Part shown: piece by piece, positions 16,794 through 25,685 of the stretch
Layout: the number at the start of each line of letters is the position of its first letter
Position numbering within the stretch: the first letter of the stretch is position 1
Assembly (NCBI RefSeq): GCF_003284725.1
Contig: NZ_PGTO01000003.1
Span: 62,001 to 126,000, forward strand
Length of the DNA: 64,000 nt
From: Paramagnetospirillum kuznetsovii
GTDB lineage: Bacteria; Pseudomonadota; Alphaproteobacteria; Rhodospirillales; Magnetospirillaceae
Reading direction: 5' to 3'
Translations under genes and position numbers: made by a program
Notes under the pieces: generated by a model
The model's input: only the letters and a program-made list of their open reading frames with translations
What the model was told of the DNA's origin: nothing
Database searches by the model: none

Positions 16794-18383
16794 ATGTTCA
16801 ATCCACCCCTGCTGGCCACCGCGTTCGCGGCGGTCCTGAGCCTGCTTTCCCCGACAGCCGAAGCCCATGACGGCATCGACCACGGCGCACCGCCACCAGC
16901 GGCCGCGAGCATTTCCGTCGAGACGGGATTCAGCGCGGAAGGAGGTTCGTTCCAGGCCGTTCTGGTTCCGGGAGGAGACGGCAGGACTCTGCTATATCTC
17001 GCCGATGCGGACACCAACGCACCGGTCGCGGACGCCACCGTCACGGTCGAGGCCGCAGACTGGAAGGGGAGCGCGGCCCCCACCCACGGCGAGGGCGTCT
17101 ATGCCCTGGCCTGGGCACCCCCTCCCGAGGGCGCCGATGTGACGCTGGTCATCCTGGCCGGGCACCGCGACGATTTGCTGCTGATCCAAGGCGTTCGCCT
17201 GGGTCCGCGCTCCGCCTCGGCGGGCGCTGCGGCGGTCTCCCATTGGACCCATTGGGTCGGCGGCGGCGCCATCGGCATCGGCGCGGTTGCCGTCATGCTG
17301 GGTCTGTCGCGCCTGCGAAGGAACCGGGCAAGCGCCATCTTGGCGGCCCTGTCCATACTGGCCGCCGCCTCTGCCCAGGCCCAGACGCCACCGGGAGAAC
17401 CGGTCATGATGTCCAAGGCGAACCAATTCCTGCTGGGCATCCGCACGGAAAAGATCGAGCCGCGCGAGACCATGGACAGCGTCCGGGTGGTGGGCCGCGT
17501 CATTCCCGATCCGTCCGGCTATGCCCGCATCCAGCCATCCCAGACCGCCCGCATCGTGGCCGACCCGGCCTTTCCCATTCCCGTCCCCGGCGAGCGGGTG
17601 AGGAAGGGCCAAGTCCTGGCGGTGCTGGAACCGACGCTGACCAATTTGGAGCGCGGCGACAAGCGGTCGTCGCTGTCGCGCATCGAAAGCCAATTGGCCA
17701 TTGCCGAGAACGACCTCGCCCGATCCACGGCCTTGGGTGACCTCGTCCCGGTCAAGCAGGTGGAAACCAGCCGCATCCAGGTGGAGCAACTGCGGCGGGA
17801 ACGCGCCCAGATAGCCGGAACCCAATTGGGCCGCGAACTGCTGAGCGCGCCGCTGGACGGCGTGGTGACCGACGTCCATGTGGTTCCCGGCGAGGTGGTC
17901 AATCCCACCCAGGCCTTGGTGGAAGTGGTGGACCCGACCCGGTTGAGGGTGGAGGCCATCATCCACGACCTGCCCCTGGCCAAGCGGGTATCGGGCGCCA
18001 TGGCGGCGACCAAGCTGCTGCCCGGCCAGACCTTCGCCTTGGCCCTGCTGGGGCGCAGTCCCAAGCTCGACCCCCAGGATCAGGGCATCCACGCCATCTT
18101 CCAGGTGACCTCGGACCGGGTGGGCGATCTCAGCATCGGCATGCCGGTGGACGTCTTCCTGGCCACGGGGGCGACCCGTCTCAGCACCGCCGTGCCGCGC
18201 GACGCCATCACCGAACTGGGCGGCCGACAGGTGGTGTTCGTGCGCACCGCCCCGGAGGTCTTCGAAGCGCGGCCGGTGAAGCTGGAGCGAATCGTCGGCC
18301 CCCTTGCCGAGATCTCGGACTCCGTCGCGCCGGGAGAGCGGGTGGTGAGCCAGGGCGTCGACCAACTGCGGGCGGGGAGATAA
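16794..18383 (+). CDS. RND efflux periplasmic adaptor (CzcB/CusB-like)
   Basis: A 529-residue membrane-fusion protein. It has a signal peptide (to about residue 25), a periplasmic beta domain resembling a carboxypeptidase regulatory fold (residues about 40-130), a membrane helix near residues 150-175 (WVGGGAIGIGAVAVMLGL), then the adaptor proper: lipoyl half-motifs PGERVRKGQVLAVLEP and LSAPLDGVVTDVHVVPGEVV around a coiled-coil hairpin, and beta-barrel domains. GGAG at 16781-16784 supports ATG 16794; an upstream ATG at 16773 has less support. The extra N-terminal domain and second hydrophobic stretch make it longer than CusB. It is followed after 3 bases by the pump gene. No TolC-like outer-membrane partner is present. 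Confidence 0.9.
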   Translation: MFNPPLLATAFAAVLSLLSPTAEAHDGIDHGAPPPAAASISVETGFSAEGGSFQAVLVPGGDGRTLLYLADADTNAPVADATVTVEAADWKGSAAPTHGEGVYALAWAPPPEGADVTLVILAGHRDDLLLIQGVRLGPRSASAGAAAVSHWTHWVGGGAIGIGAVAVMLGLSRLRRNRASAILAALSILAAASAQAQTPPGEPVMMSKANQFLLGIRTEKIEPRETMDSVRVVGRVIPDPSGYARIQPSQTARIVADPAFPIPVPGERVRKGQVLAVLEPTLTNLERGDKRSSLSRIESQLAIAENDLARSTALGDLVPVKQVETSRIQVEQLRRERAQIAGTQLGRELLSAPLDGVVTDVHVVPGEVVNPTQALVEVVDPTRLRVEAIIHDLPLAKRVSGAMAATKLLPGQTFALALLGRSPKLDPQDQGIHAIFQVTSDRVGDLSIGMPVDVFLATGATRLSTAVPRDAITELGGRQVVFVRTAPEVFEARPVKLERIVGPLAEISDSVAPGERVVSQGVDQLRAGR

Positions 18384-18386
18384 GCG

Positions 18387-21300
18387 ATGTTCGACCGCAT
18401 CATCGCCTTCAGCCTGACCCACCGGCTGTTCGTGCTGGCCTTCGCCCTGATCCTGCTGATCTATGGCGGCTGGACCATGAGCCGCTTGCCGGTGGACGTC
18501 TTCCCCGACCTCAACCGTCCCACCGTCACCATCATGACCGAGGCCGCCGGTCTGGCGCCCGAAGAGGTGGAAGCCCTGGTCACCCGTCCGGTGGAAACCG
18601 CCATGAACGGAGCGCCGGGGGTGACGCGGGTTCGCTCCACCTCGGCCATCGGTCTGTCCATCGTCTTCGTGGAGTTCGACTGGAACGCCGAGATCTATCG
18701 CAACCGCCAACTGGTGACCGAGCGACTATCGACCATCAAGGAACAGCTTCCCACCGGAATGACGCCGGTCATGGGGCCGGTCAGCTCCATCATGGGCGAG
18801 ATCATGCTGATCGGATTGCGCTCGGAGAGCGGCGCGACGCCGCCCATGGAGCTGCGCGGCCTTGCCGACTGGCTGATCCGGCCGCGCCTGCTGTCCATTC
18901 CCGGCGTGTCCCAAGTCATTCCCATCGGCGGCGAGGTCAAGCAGTATCAGGTGATGGTCTCGCCGTCCCGATTGTCGGCGCTGGGCCTGTCCTATACCGA
19001 TCTGGAAACCGCCCTGGCCGGATTCGCCAAGAATTCCACCGGCGGGTTTCTCGAACAGCGCGCCTCGGAATTCCTGATCCGCAATCTGGGCCAGACGGTT
19101 CGGCTGGACGATCTGCGCGACACCGTGGTGGCGTGGCGCGGCAATGCCCCCATCACGGTGGATCAGGTGGCCGAGGTCCGCTTCGGCCCCGCCATCAAGC
19201 GCGGCGATGCCTCCATCGACGCCGCCCCGGCGGTGATCCTGGCGGTGCAGAAGCAGCCGGGCGCCAATACCGTCACCCTGACCCGCGAGGTGGAAAAGGC
19301 CCTGGCCGAGCTGAAGCGGTCGCTGCCCCCCGATGTCGGCGCCGACCACGTCCTGTTCAAGCAGGCCGATTTCATCGCCCGCGCGGTGGACAATGTGGAG
19401 GCGGCGCTGCGCGACGGCGCCGTCCTGGTCACCATCGTGCTGTTCGCCTTCCTGATGAACATGCGCACCACCTTCATCAGCCTGATCGCCATTCCCCTGT
19501 CCATGGTGGCGACCGCCCTGGTGTTCCACGGACTGGGCCTGTCCATCAACACCATGACCCTGGGCGGTCTGGCGGTGGCCATCGGCGAACTGGTGGACGA
19601 CGCGGTGGTGGATGTGGAGAACATCCTGCGCCGCCTGCGCGAAAACGCCCGATCACCCGATCCCCGCCCGGTTGCCGAGGTCATCCGCGACGCCTCGTCG
19701 GAGGTGCGCAATTCCATCGTCTACGCCACCGTCATCGTGGTTCTGGTCTTCATTCCACTGTTCGCCCTGTCGGGTATCGAAGGCCGCCTGTTCACCCCGC
19801 TGGGCATCGCCTATGTGGTCTCGATCCTGGCGTCGCTGGCGGTATCACTGACCGTCACGCCCGCCTTGTCCTCCTATCTGCTGCCCCGAGCCAAGGCCGT
19901 GGCCCATGGCGACGGCTGGCTGGTGCGCAAGCTCAAGAGCCTGGACACCAGGCTTTTGCGCTGGTCCTTCGCCAATCGGGCCAAGGTCATCCTGCCCGCC
20001 CTGCTGCTGGTGCTGGTCGCCGCCGCCTCGGTGCCGTTCCTGGGACGGGCCTTCCTGCCCGCCTTCAACGAGGGAACGGTGACCATCAACCTGATCCTGC
20101 CGCCGGGCACCTCGCTGTCGGAATCCAACCGCATCGGCACCATCGCCGAACGGCTGATCCTGGAAGTGCCCGAGGCGAAGTCGACCGGGCGGCGCACCGG
20201 CCGGGCCGAGCTGGACGAGCATGCCGAAGGCGTCCACTACACCGAGATCGACGTGGACCTGAAGCCGTCCGGGCGGGGTCGCGAGGCCATCCTGTCCGAT
20301 CTGCGCGGACGGCTGGGGCGCATTCCCGGCGTTGCCCTCAATATCGGCCAGCCCATCTCGCACCGCCTCGACCATCTGCTGTCGGGCGTGCGGGCCGAGA
20401 TCGCCGTCAAGATCTTCGGCGACGATCTCGACGCCCTGCGCGGTCTGGCCGAGGAGGCCCGCCGCCGCATGAGCGGCATTGCTGGACTGACCGACCTTCA
20501 GGTGGAAAAGCAAGTGCTGATCCCCCAGCTTCAGATCCGGCTCGACCGCGCCGAGGCCAAGAAATACGGCCTCACCCTCGACCAGCTGACGGTGACGCTG
20601 GAAGCCGCCCTGAACGGCAAGACCGTCAGCCAGGTCCGCGACGGCCAGCGCAGCTTCAACGTGGTGCTGCGCCTCGCCGAGGACTGGCGCGCCCATACCG
20701 CCGATTTCCGCCAGATCCTGGTGGACACCCCGGCGGGCAAGGTACCGCTGTCGCTGCTGGCCGAGGTGGTGGAGACCAAGGGCCCCAACGTCATCAACCG
20801 CGACAACATGCAGCGCCGCATCGTGGTGCTGGCCAACAGCCACGGCCGCGACATGGCCGCCATCATCGCCGATGTTCAGGCGGAATTGGCGGCCATGGCG
20901 CTGCCCCAGGGCAGCAGCATCACCTATGAAGGCCAGTTCAAGAGCCAGCAGGAGGCCAGCCGCCTGATCGCCCTGTTGGCGCTGGTGGCCTTGGCAGGCG
21001 TCTTCGCCGTGCTGTACAGCCACTTCCAATCGGTGACGCTGGCCCTGGTGATCATGGGCAATATCCCCATGGCCCTGGTGGGCAGTGTCGCCGCGCTCTG
21101 GCTGACCGACCAGACCCTGTCGGTGGCCAGTCTGGTGGGCTTCATCACCCTGACCGGCATCGCGGCGCGCAACGGCATCATGAAGGTGTCGCACTACCTG
21201 CATCTGGCCAAGGAGGAAGGCCAAAGCTTTGGCCCGGCCTTGGTGGAACGCGGTTCGCTGGAACGCCTGACCCCGGTTCTGATGACCGCCCTGGTCGCCG

Positions 21301-22217
21301 CGCTGGCCCTGATTCCGCTGGTGGTGGCCGGTGGCGCGCCCGGCAAGGAAATCCTTCACCCGGTGGCGGTGGTGATTTTCGGCGGCTTGATGTCGTCGAC
21401 CATCCTCGACACCATCGTCACTCCTGTCTTATTCCTAACCGTCGCCCGCTCGTCTGTGGAGCGGCACTCATCCCTTTCGGAGAAGAAGACCATGAAGACC
21501 GTCGCCGCCGCCGCCCTTGCCGTCGTCCTGCTCGGCTCGGCGCCTCCCGCCCTGGCTCATGGGGCCATGAGCGCCTGGTACGGCGGCCAGTATCTGGAAA
21601 CCGCCGAAAGCATTCGCATCGAATTCCTGGTTCGCGACGGCGGCATCCGGGTCTGGGTCCGCGATCACGACGACAAGACCATCGTCGCTTCGGGCAAGGC
21701 GACCTTGTTGGTGGGCGGCAAGACCGTCGAGGCCGTCTTCGCCCCGGATGGCGGATCGCTGTTCGCCCCGGCCCCGGTTCAGGCGGCGGACAAGGTTTCC
21801 GCCGTGCTGTCCCTGACGGTCAAGGGAAAGACCGTCATGGCCCGCTTCGGGCAAGACGCGGTGGCGACTCCGGGGTTGTCTCCCAAGGCCCAAGCGGGAA
21901 AGCAGGCGTTCGAGCAGGTCTGCGCCACTTGCCACGGAATCGCCTTGCGGGGTTCGGACCGCGCGCCGCCGCTGCTGCACCCGTCCTACGGCGCCAATTC
22001 GGGCCATGGCGACGAGACCATCGTCGCGGCCGTCAATACCGGCGCGAAAAGCCATATGTGGAAATTCGGCGACATGCCCAAGCCCGAAGGACTGAAAGCC
22101 GGACAGGACCAGGAGCTTGTCGCCTATATCCGGGCCATGCAGGCCGCCAACGGCATGGGCGGGGCGGCTCCCGCCCCGGCGGCCAATGCGGCGGACCACG
22201 CCCATCACCACCACTGA
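18387..22217 (+). CDS. RND metal efflux pump reading in frame into an exported cytochrome c domain
   Basis: One uninterrupted 1276-codon frame. Residues 1 to about 1035 are a complete CzcA/CusA-type RND permease (12 helices, two large periplasmic loops, TM4 motif [20 protein letters not shown]). No stop follows: the frame runs through a charged linker ([15 protein letters not shown]) into [20 protein letters not shown], a typical signal peptide, then a beta domain of about 110 residues and a single-haem c-type cytochrome with CATCH (CxxCH) and a likely distal Met in DMPKPEG. The tail is [12 protein letters not shown] 21492 has GGAG 9 bases upstream, so the last 241 residues may also be made as a separate periplasmic protein. 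If fused, the signal-like helix would be TM13 and place the haem in the periplasm. The substrate is probably a metal ion. Confidence 0.85.
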   Translation: MFDRIIAFSLTHRLFVLAFALILLIYGGWTMSRLPVDVFPDLNRPTVTIMTEAAGLAPEEVEALVTRPVETAMNGAPGVTRVRSTSAIGLSIVFVEFDWNAEIYRNRQLVTERLSTIKEQLPTGMTPVMGPVSSIMGEIMLIGLRSESGATPPMELRGLADWLIRPRLLSIPGVSQVIPIGGEVKQYQVMVSPSRLSALGLSYTDLETALAGFAKNSTGGFLEQRASEFLIRNLGQTVRLDDLRDTVVAWRGNAPITVDQVAEVRFGPAIKRGDASIDAAPAVILAVQKQPGANTVTLTREVEKALAELKRSLPPDVGADHVLFKQADFIARAVDNVEAALRDGAVLVTIVLFAFLMNMRTTFISLIAIPLSMVATALVFHGLGLSINTMTLGGLAVAIGELVDDAVVDVENILRRLRENARSPDPRPVAEVIRDASSEVRNSIVYATVIVVLVFIPLFALSGIEGRLFTPLGIAYVVSILASLAVSLTVTPALSSYLLPRAKAVAHGDGWLVRKLKSLDTRLLRWSFANRAKVILPALLLVLVAAASVPFLGRAFLPAFNEGTVTINLILPPGTSLSESNRIGTIAERLILEVPEAKSTGRRTGRAELDEHAEGVHYTEIDVDLKPSGRGREAILSDLRGRLGRIPGVALNIGQPISHRLDHLLSGVRAEIAVKIFGDDLDALRGLAEEARRRMSGIAGLTDLQVEKQVLIPQLQIRLDRAEAKKYGLTLDQLTVTLEAALNGKTVSQVRDGQRSFNVVLRLAEDWRAHTADFRQILVDTPAGKVPLSLLAEVVETKGPNVINRDNMQRRIVVLANSHGRDMAAIIADVQAELAAMALPQGSSITYEGQFKSQQEASRLIALLALVALAGVFAVLYSHFQSVTLALVIMGNIPMALVGSVAALWLTDQTLSVASLVGFITLTGIAARNGIMKVSHYLHLAKEEGQSFGPALVERGSLERLTPVLMTALVAALALIPLVVAGGAPGKEILHPVAVVIFGGLMSSTILDTIVTPVLFLTVARSSVERHSSLSEKKTMKTVAAAALAVVLLGSAPPALAHGAMSAWYGGQYLETAESIRIEFLVRDGGIRVWVRDHDDKTIVASGKATLLVGGKTVEAVFAPDGGSLFAPAPVQAADKVSAVLSLTVKGKTVMARFGQDAVATPGLSPKAQAGKQAFEQVCATCHGIALRGSDRAPPLLHPSYGANSGHGDETIVAAVNTGAKSHMWKFGDMPKPEGLKAGQDQELVAYIRAMQAANGMGGAAPAPAANAADHAHHHH

Positions 22218-22226
22218 GAGCGGCCT

Positions 22227-22640
22227 TTAGGGCGTGATCTTGCCCTTCATCTTGAGATCGATCTTCAAGATGTGGTCCACCAGCCAGCGATTGAGGAATG
22301 CGGTCATCTTCTCGGTCGCCTCGGCCGGGGGGCCCAACCGGCCATCGCTGAACAGGACGATGAAATCGTTGAGGCTGCGCAGCAGCATGGCGTGCTGGAT
22401 CTTGTTTTCCGCCAGCCCGTCATAGCCCATTTTTTCCTGCATGCGCTCCTCGCGGGCGAAGTGGTCGCGGGCGTAGTGCTGCATCTGACGGAGCGTCGAG
22501 CGAATACTGAGTTCGTCGGCTTGGCCGGCACCGCGACGGACGGCGCCCTCGAACTCATTGGCGATGCTGATCAGGTGACGGTGATCGGCATCGATTTCGG
22601 GAATTCCAACATTCATCTGGTCTCGCCACACGATCGGCAT
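22227..22640 (-). CDS. Bacteriohemerythrin
   Basis: A 137-residue four-helix bundle that carries a non-haem di-iron O2-binding site. Iron ligands are recognisable: His20 in DADHRHL, His and Glu in HYARDHFAREERMQ, His in KIQHAMLLRSLNDF, and His/Asp in LVDHILKIDLKMKG. The start ATG 22640 (MPIVWRDQMNVGIPEID) has GGAG 8 bases upstream and matches family N-termini; upstream extensions collide with argH. It ends 9 bases from the convergent RND-cytochrome frame, and both may respond to redox or oxygen conditions. Confidence 0.92.
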   Translation of the reverse strand: MPIVWRDQMNVGIPEIDADHRHLISIANEFEGAVRRGAGQADELSIRSTLRQMQHYARDHFAREERMQEKMGYDGLAENKIQHAMLLRSLNDFIVLFSDGRLGPPAEATEKMTAFLNRWLVDHILKIDLKMKGKITP

Positions 22641-22755
22641 GCGCGGTACTCTCCACGTCTCGTCATCCACTCCCGCTTCCGGGCGGGCGCGTAAGGGTGT
22701 AGGTTGACGCCTTCGACGCCCGATTTCCATTTCATTCGTATCAAGACTGGGTTTC

Positions 22756-24171
22756 ATGAGCGACAACACGACCAAGCCCGCCGCTTCCGCCATGTGGGGC
22801 GGACGGTTCGCAGGCGGACCCGCCGCCATCATGCAGCGGATCAATGCCTCCATTGACTTCGACAAGCGGCTTTACGCCCAGGATATCCGGGGCTCCAAGG
22901 CCCATTGCCGCATGCTGGTGCGCCAGTCCATCCTGACCCAGGAGGACGGCGATTCCATCCTGGCCGGACTGGACACGGTCCTGGCCGAGATCGAGGCGGG
23001 CGACTTCCCGTTCAGCACCGCGTTGGAAGACATCCACATGAATGTGGAATCCCGTCTGGCCGCCCTGATCGGCGAGGCGGCGGGACGGCTGCACACGGCG
23101 CGCTCGCGCAATGATCAGGTCGCCACCGATTTCCGCCTATGGGTCAGGGATGCGGTGGACGGCATGGACGCCGCCTTGGCGGGGCTGGTCGAGGCCTTGC
23201 TGAACCGCGCCGAGGAACACGCGGCCACCGTGATGCCCGGCTTCACCCATCTGCAAGCGGCCCAGCCGGTCACCTTCGGCCATCACATGATGGCCTATGT
23301 GGAGATGATCTCGCGCGACCGTTCGCGCCTCGCCGACGCCCGCAAGCGTCTGAACGAATGCCCGCTGGGCTCGGCGGCGCTGGCCGGGACTTCGTTCCCC
23401 ATCGACCGCCACGCCACCGCAGCCGACTTGGGTTTTGCCGGTCCCATGCGCAATTCCCTGGACGGCGTGTCGGACCGCGACTTCGCCCTGGAATTCCTGT
23501 CGACGTCCGCCATCTGCGCCGTGCATCTGTCGCGTCTGGCCGAGGAGTTGGTCATCTGGACCTCGGCCCAGTTCCGCTTCGTGCGCCTGTCCGACGGCTT
23601 CACCACCGGCTCGTCCATCATGCCGCAAAAGCGCAATCCCGACGCCGCCGAGCTGGTCCGCGCCAAGACCGGCCGGGTGATCGGCGATCTCAACGCCCTG
23701 CTGATCGTCATGAAGGGCCTGCCGCTGGCCTATTCCAAGGATATGCAAGACGACAAAGAGCCGGTGTTCGAGGCCGCCGATACCATGGAACTGGCCATCG
23801 CCGCCATGACCGGCATGATCTCCGACATGACGGTCAATGCCGAGGTGCTGCGCGCCGCCGCCGGGGCCGGTTTCACCACCGCCACCGACATCGCCGACTG
23901 GTGCGTGCGCGCCATCAATATGCCGTTCCGGCGCGCCCATCATGTGGCGGGATCGCTGGTCAAGCTGGCCGAGGACCGGGGCATCGGCCTGGAAGACCTG
24001 ACCCTGGCGGACATGCAGGGCATCGAGCCCGGCATCACCGCCGAGGCCATGGCGGTGCTGAGCGTCGACTCCTCGGTGGCCAGCCGCACCAGCTTCGGCG
24101 GCACCGCCCCGAACCGGGTCCGCGAAGCGGTCGCCGCCGCCCGCAAGAGCTTGAACGGCGGAGGATCGTGA
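22756..24171 (+). CDS. argH: Argininosuccinate lyase
   Basis: A 471-residue enzyme that splits argininosuccinate to arginine and fumarate, the last step of arginine synthesis. Fumarase/aspartase-superfamily motifs are present: [11 protein letters not shown] at the N-terminus, the [13 protein letters not shown] region, [20 protein letters not shown], and the signature [12 protein letters not shown] (from residue 285) with the mobile catalytic Ser loop. The length is typical. It starts the argH-lipoprotein-lysA-DUF4175 operon; its stop overlaps the next start by one base (TGATG). Confidence 0.98.
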   Translation: MSDNTTKPAASAMWGGRFAGGPAAIMQRINASIDFDKRLYAQDIRGSKAHCRMLVRQSILTQEDGDSILAGLDTVLAEIEAGDFPFSTALEDIHMNVESRLAALIGEAAGRLHTARSRNDQVATDFRLWVRDAVDGMDAALAGLVEALLNRAEEHAATVMPGFTHLQAAQPVTFGHHMMAYVEMISRDRSRLADARKRLNECPLGSAALAGTSFPIDRHATAADLGFAGPMRNSLDGVSDRDFALEFLSTSAICAVHLSRLAEELVIWTSAQFRFVRLSDGFTTGSSIMPQKRNPDAAELVRAKTGRVIGDLNALLIVMKGLPLAYSKDMQDDKEPVFEAADTMELAIAAMTGMISDMTVNAEVLRAAAGAGFTTATDIADWCVRAINMPFRRAHHVAGSLVKLAEDRGIGLEDLTLADMQGIEPGITAEAMAVLSVDSSVASRTSFGGTAPNRVREAVAAARKSLNGGGS

Positions 24172-24422
24172 TGCGTCGACTGCTGATCCTGGGACTGGTG
24201 GTGCTGACGGCGGTTCCCCTGGCCGGTTGTGGCCGCAAGGGCAACCCGGAGGAGCCGGAGGACGCCGTCTATCCGCGCACCTACCCCTATATCCCGCAGC
24301 CGGAGGGGGCGAAGAAGAAGTCCAGCCCGCCCGCCTCGGGCAGCAGCGACTATCAGCCGCCGCAGCCGCGCATGACCACGCCCCCCACCAATGTCACCCC
24401 TCCTGACGCCGAGTCCCGATGA
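24171..24422 (+). CDS. Small lipoprotein (LptM/YifL-like)
   Basis: An 83-residue lipoprotein with signal peptide and lipobox LAGC (Cys20), followed by GRKGNPEEPEDA and a Pro/Lys-rich low-complexity tail. The short form with GRKG right after the lipid-modified Cys and the place between argH and lysA match the LptM (YifL) group, which in E. coli helps the LPS translocon LptDE mature. The link is by size, lipobox context and gene order only. Starts and stops overlap both neighbours (TGATG and ATGA). Confidence 0.82.
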   Translation: MRRLLILGLVVLTAVPLAGCGRKGNPEEPEDAVYPRTYPYIPQPEGAKKKSSPPASGSSDYQPPQPRMTTPPTNVTPPDAESR

Positions 24423-25684
24423 ACCATTTCGAATACACCGACGGCGAGCTTTACGCCGAGGAAGTCGCCCTTTCCCGCATCGCCCGCGAAGTGGGAACCC
24501 CCTTCTATTGCTATTCCACCGCCACCTTGAAACGGCATTACACCGTCTTCGCCGATGCCTTGAAGGCCGCGGGCCTGGACGCCACAATCTGCTTCGCCTG
24601 CAAGGCCAATCCCAATATCGCGGTCATCCGCACCCTGGCCAATCTGGGGGCAGGCGCCGACGTGGTCAGCGAGGGCGAACTGCGCCAGGCCCTGGCCGCT
24701 GGCGTGCCTGCTTATCGCATCGTCTTTTCCGGGGTGGGCAAGACTCGGCACGAACTGGAATTCGCCGTCGCCAAGGGCATCTTCCAGATCAACGTGGAAT
24801 CCGAGCCTGAATTGCGGCTGTTGTCCGAGGTAGCCTCGGCGCGCGGGGTGCGCATGCCCATCTCCATCCGGGTCAATCCCGACGTGGATGCGGGCACCCA
24901 CGCCAAGATCACCACCGGCAAGAAAGAAAACAAGTTCGGCATCGAATGGACGCGGGCCCGCGAGGTCTACGCCCTGGCCAATTCCCTGCCCGGCATCGAA
25001 GTGGTCGGCGTCGCCTGCCATATCGGCTCGCAATTGACCGAGCTTGATCCCTTCCGCGACGCCTTCCTGCGGGTGCGCGATCTGGTGGCCATGCTGCGGG
25101 CCGACGGCATCGCTATCAGCCGCCTGGACATGGGCGGCGGCCTCGGCGTGCCCTATGACAGCGAAATCCCCCCCAGCCCCGCCGCCTATGCCGAGGTCAT
25201 GGCCTCCACCCTGGGCGATTTGGGGTGCCGTATCGTGGTCGAGCCCGGCCGTCTTCTGGTGGGCAATGCCGGTATCCTGGTGTCGCGGGTGGTCTATGTG
25301 AAGGAGGGGGCGACGCGCACCTTCCTGATCGTCGACGCCGCCATGAACGATTTGATGCGCCCGGCGCTCTACGACGCCTATCACGCCATTGTCCCGGTGC
25401 ATCAGGCCCGCCCCGGCGAGGGGCTCGTGGAGGTGGACGTGGTCGGCCCGGTCTGCGAGAGCGGCGACACCTTCGCCAAGCAACGCAAGCTGCCGCCCAT
25501 GCGATCCGGCGACCTGCTGGCCTTCGGCACCGCCGGAGCCTATGGCGCCGCCATGTCGTCCACCTACAACACCCGGCCGCTGGTGCCCGAGGTGCTGGTC
25601 AAGGACGATGCCTACGCGGTGGTGCGCGCCCGGCCCAGCTACGAGGACATGCTGGCGCTGGAAAGCCTTCCCGACTGGCTCTGA
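24419..25684 (+). CDS. lysA: Diaminopimelate decarboxylase
   Basis: A 421-residue PLP enzyme that converts meso-diaminopimelate to lysine. PLP Lys62 is in CFACKANPN; HIGSQL, LDMGGGLGVPY (glycine-rich phosphate site) and VVEPGRLLVGNAG follow in the TIM barrel, and the substrate Cys/Glu loop VCESGDTFAKQRKLP is in the C-terminal beta domain, with GAYGAAMSSTYNTRP. All catalytic residues are in place. The ATG overlaps the lipoprotein stop by 4 bases. Confidence 0.98.
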   Translation: MNHFEYTDGELYAEEVALSRIAREVGTPFYCYSTATLKRHYTVFADALKAAGLDATICFACKANPNIAVIRTLANLGAGADVVSEGELRQALAAGVPAYRIVFSGVGKTRHELEFAVAKGIFQINVESEPELRLLSEVASARGVRMPISIRVNPDVDAGTHAKITTGKKENKFGIEWTRAREVYALANSLPGIEVVGVACHIGSQLTELDPFRDAFLRVRDLVAMLRADGIAISRLDMGGGLGVPYDSEIPPSPAAYAEVMASTLGDLGCRIVVEPGRLLVGNAGILVSRVVYVKEGATRTFLIVDAAMNDLMRPALYDAYHAIVPVHQARPGEGLVEVDVVGPVCESGDTFAKQRKLPPMRSGDLLAFGTAGAYGAAMSSTYNTRPLVPEVLVKDDAYAVVRARPSYEDMLALESLPDWL

Positions 25685-25685
25685 C

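Noticed and set aside
25389-25685. N-terminal extension of the DUF4175 protein overlapping lysA
   Set aside because: The extended frame is antithetic to lysA coding; family similarity starts at ATG 25686.
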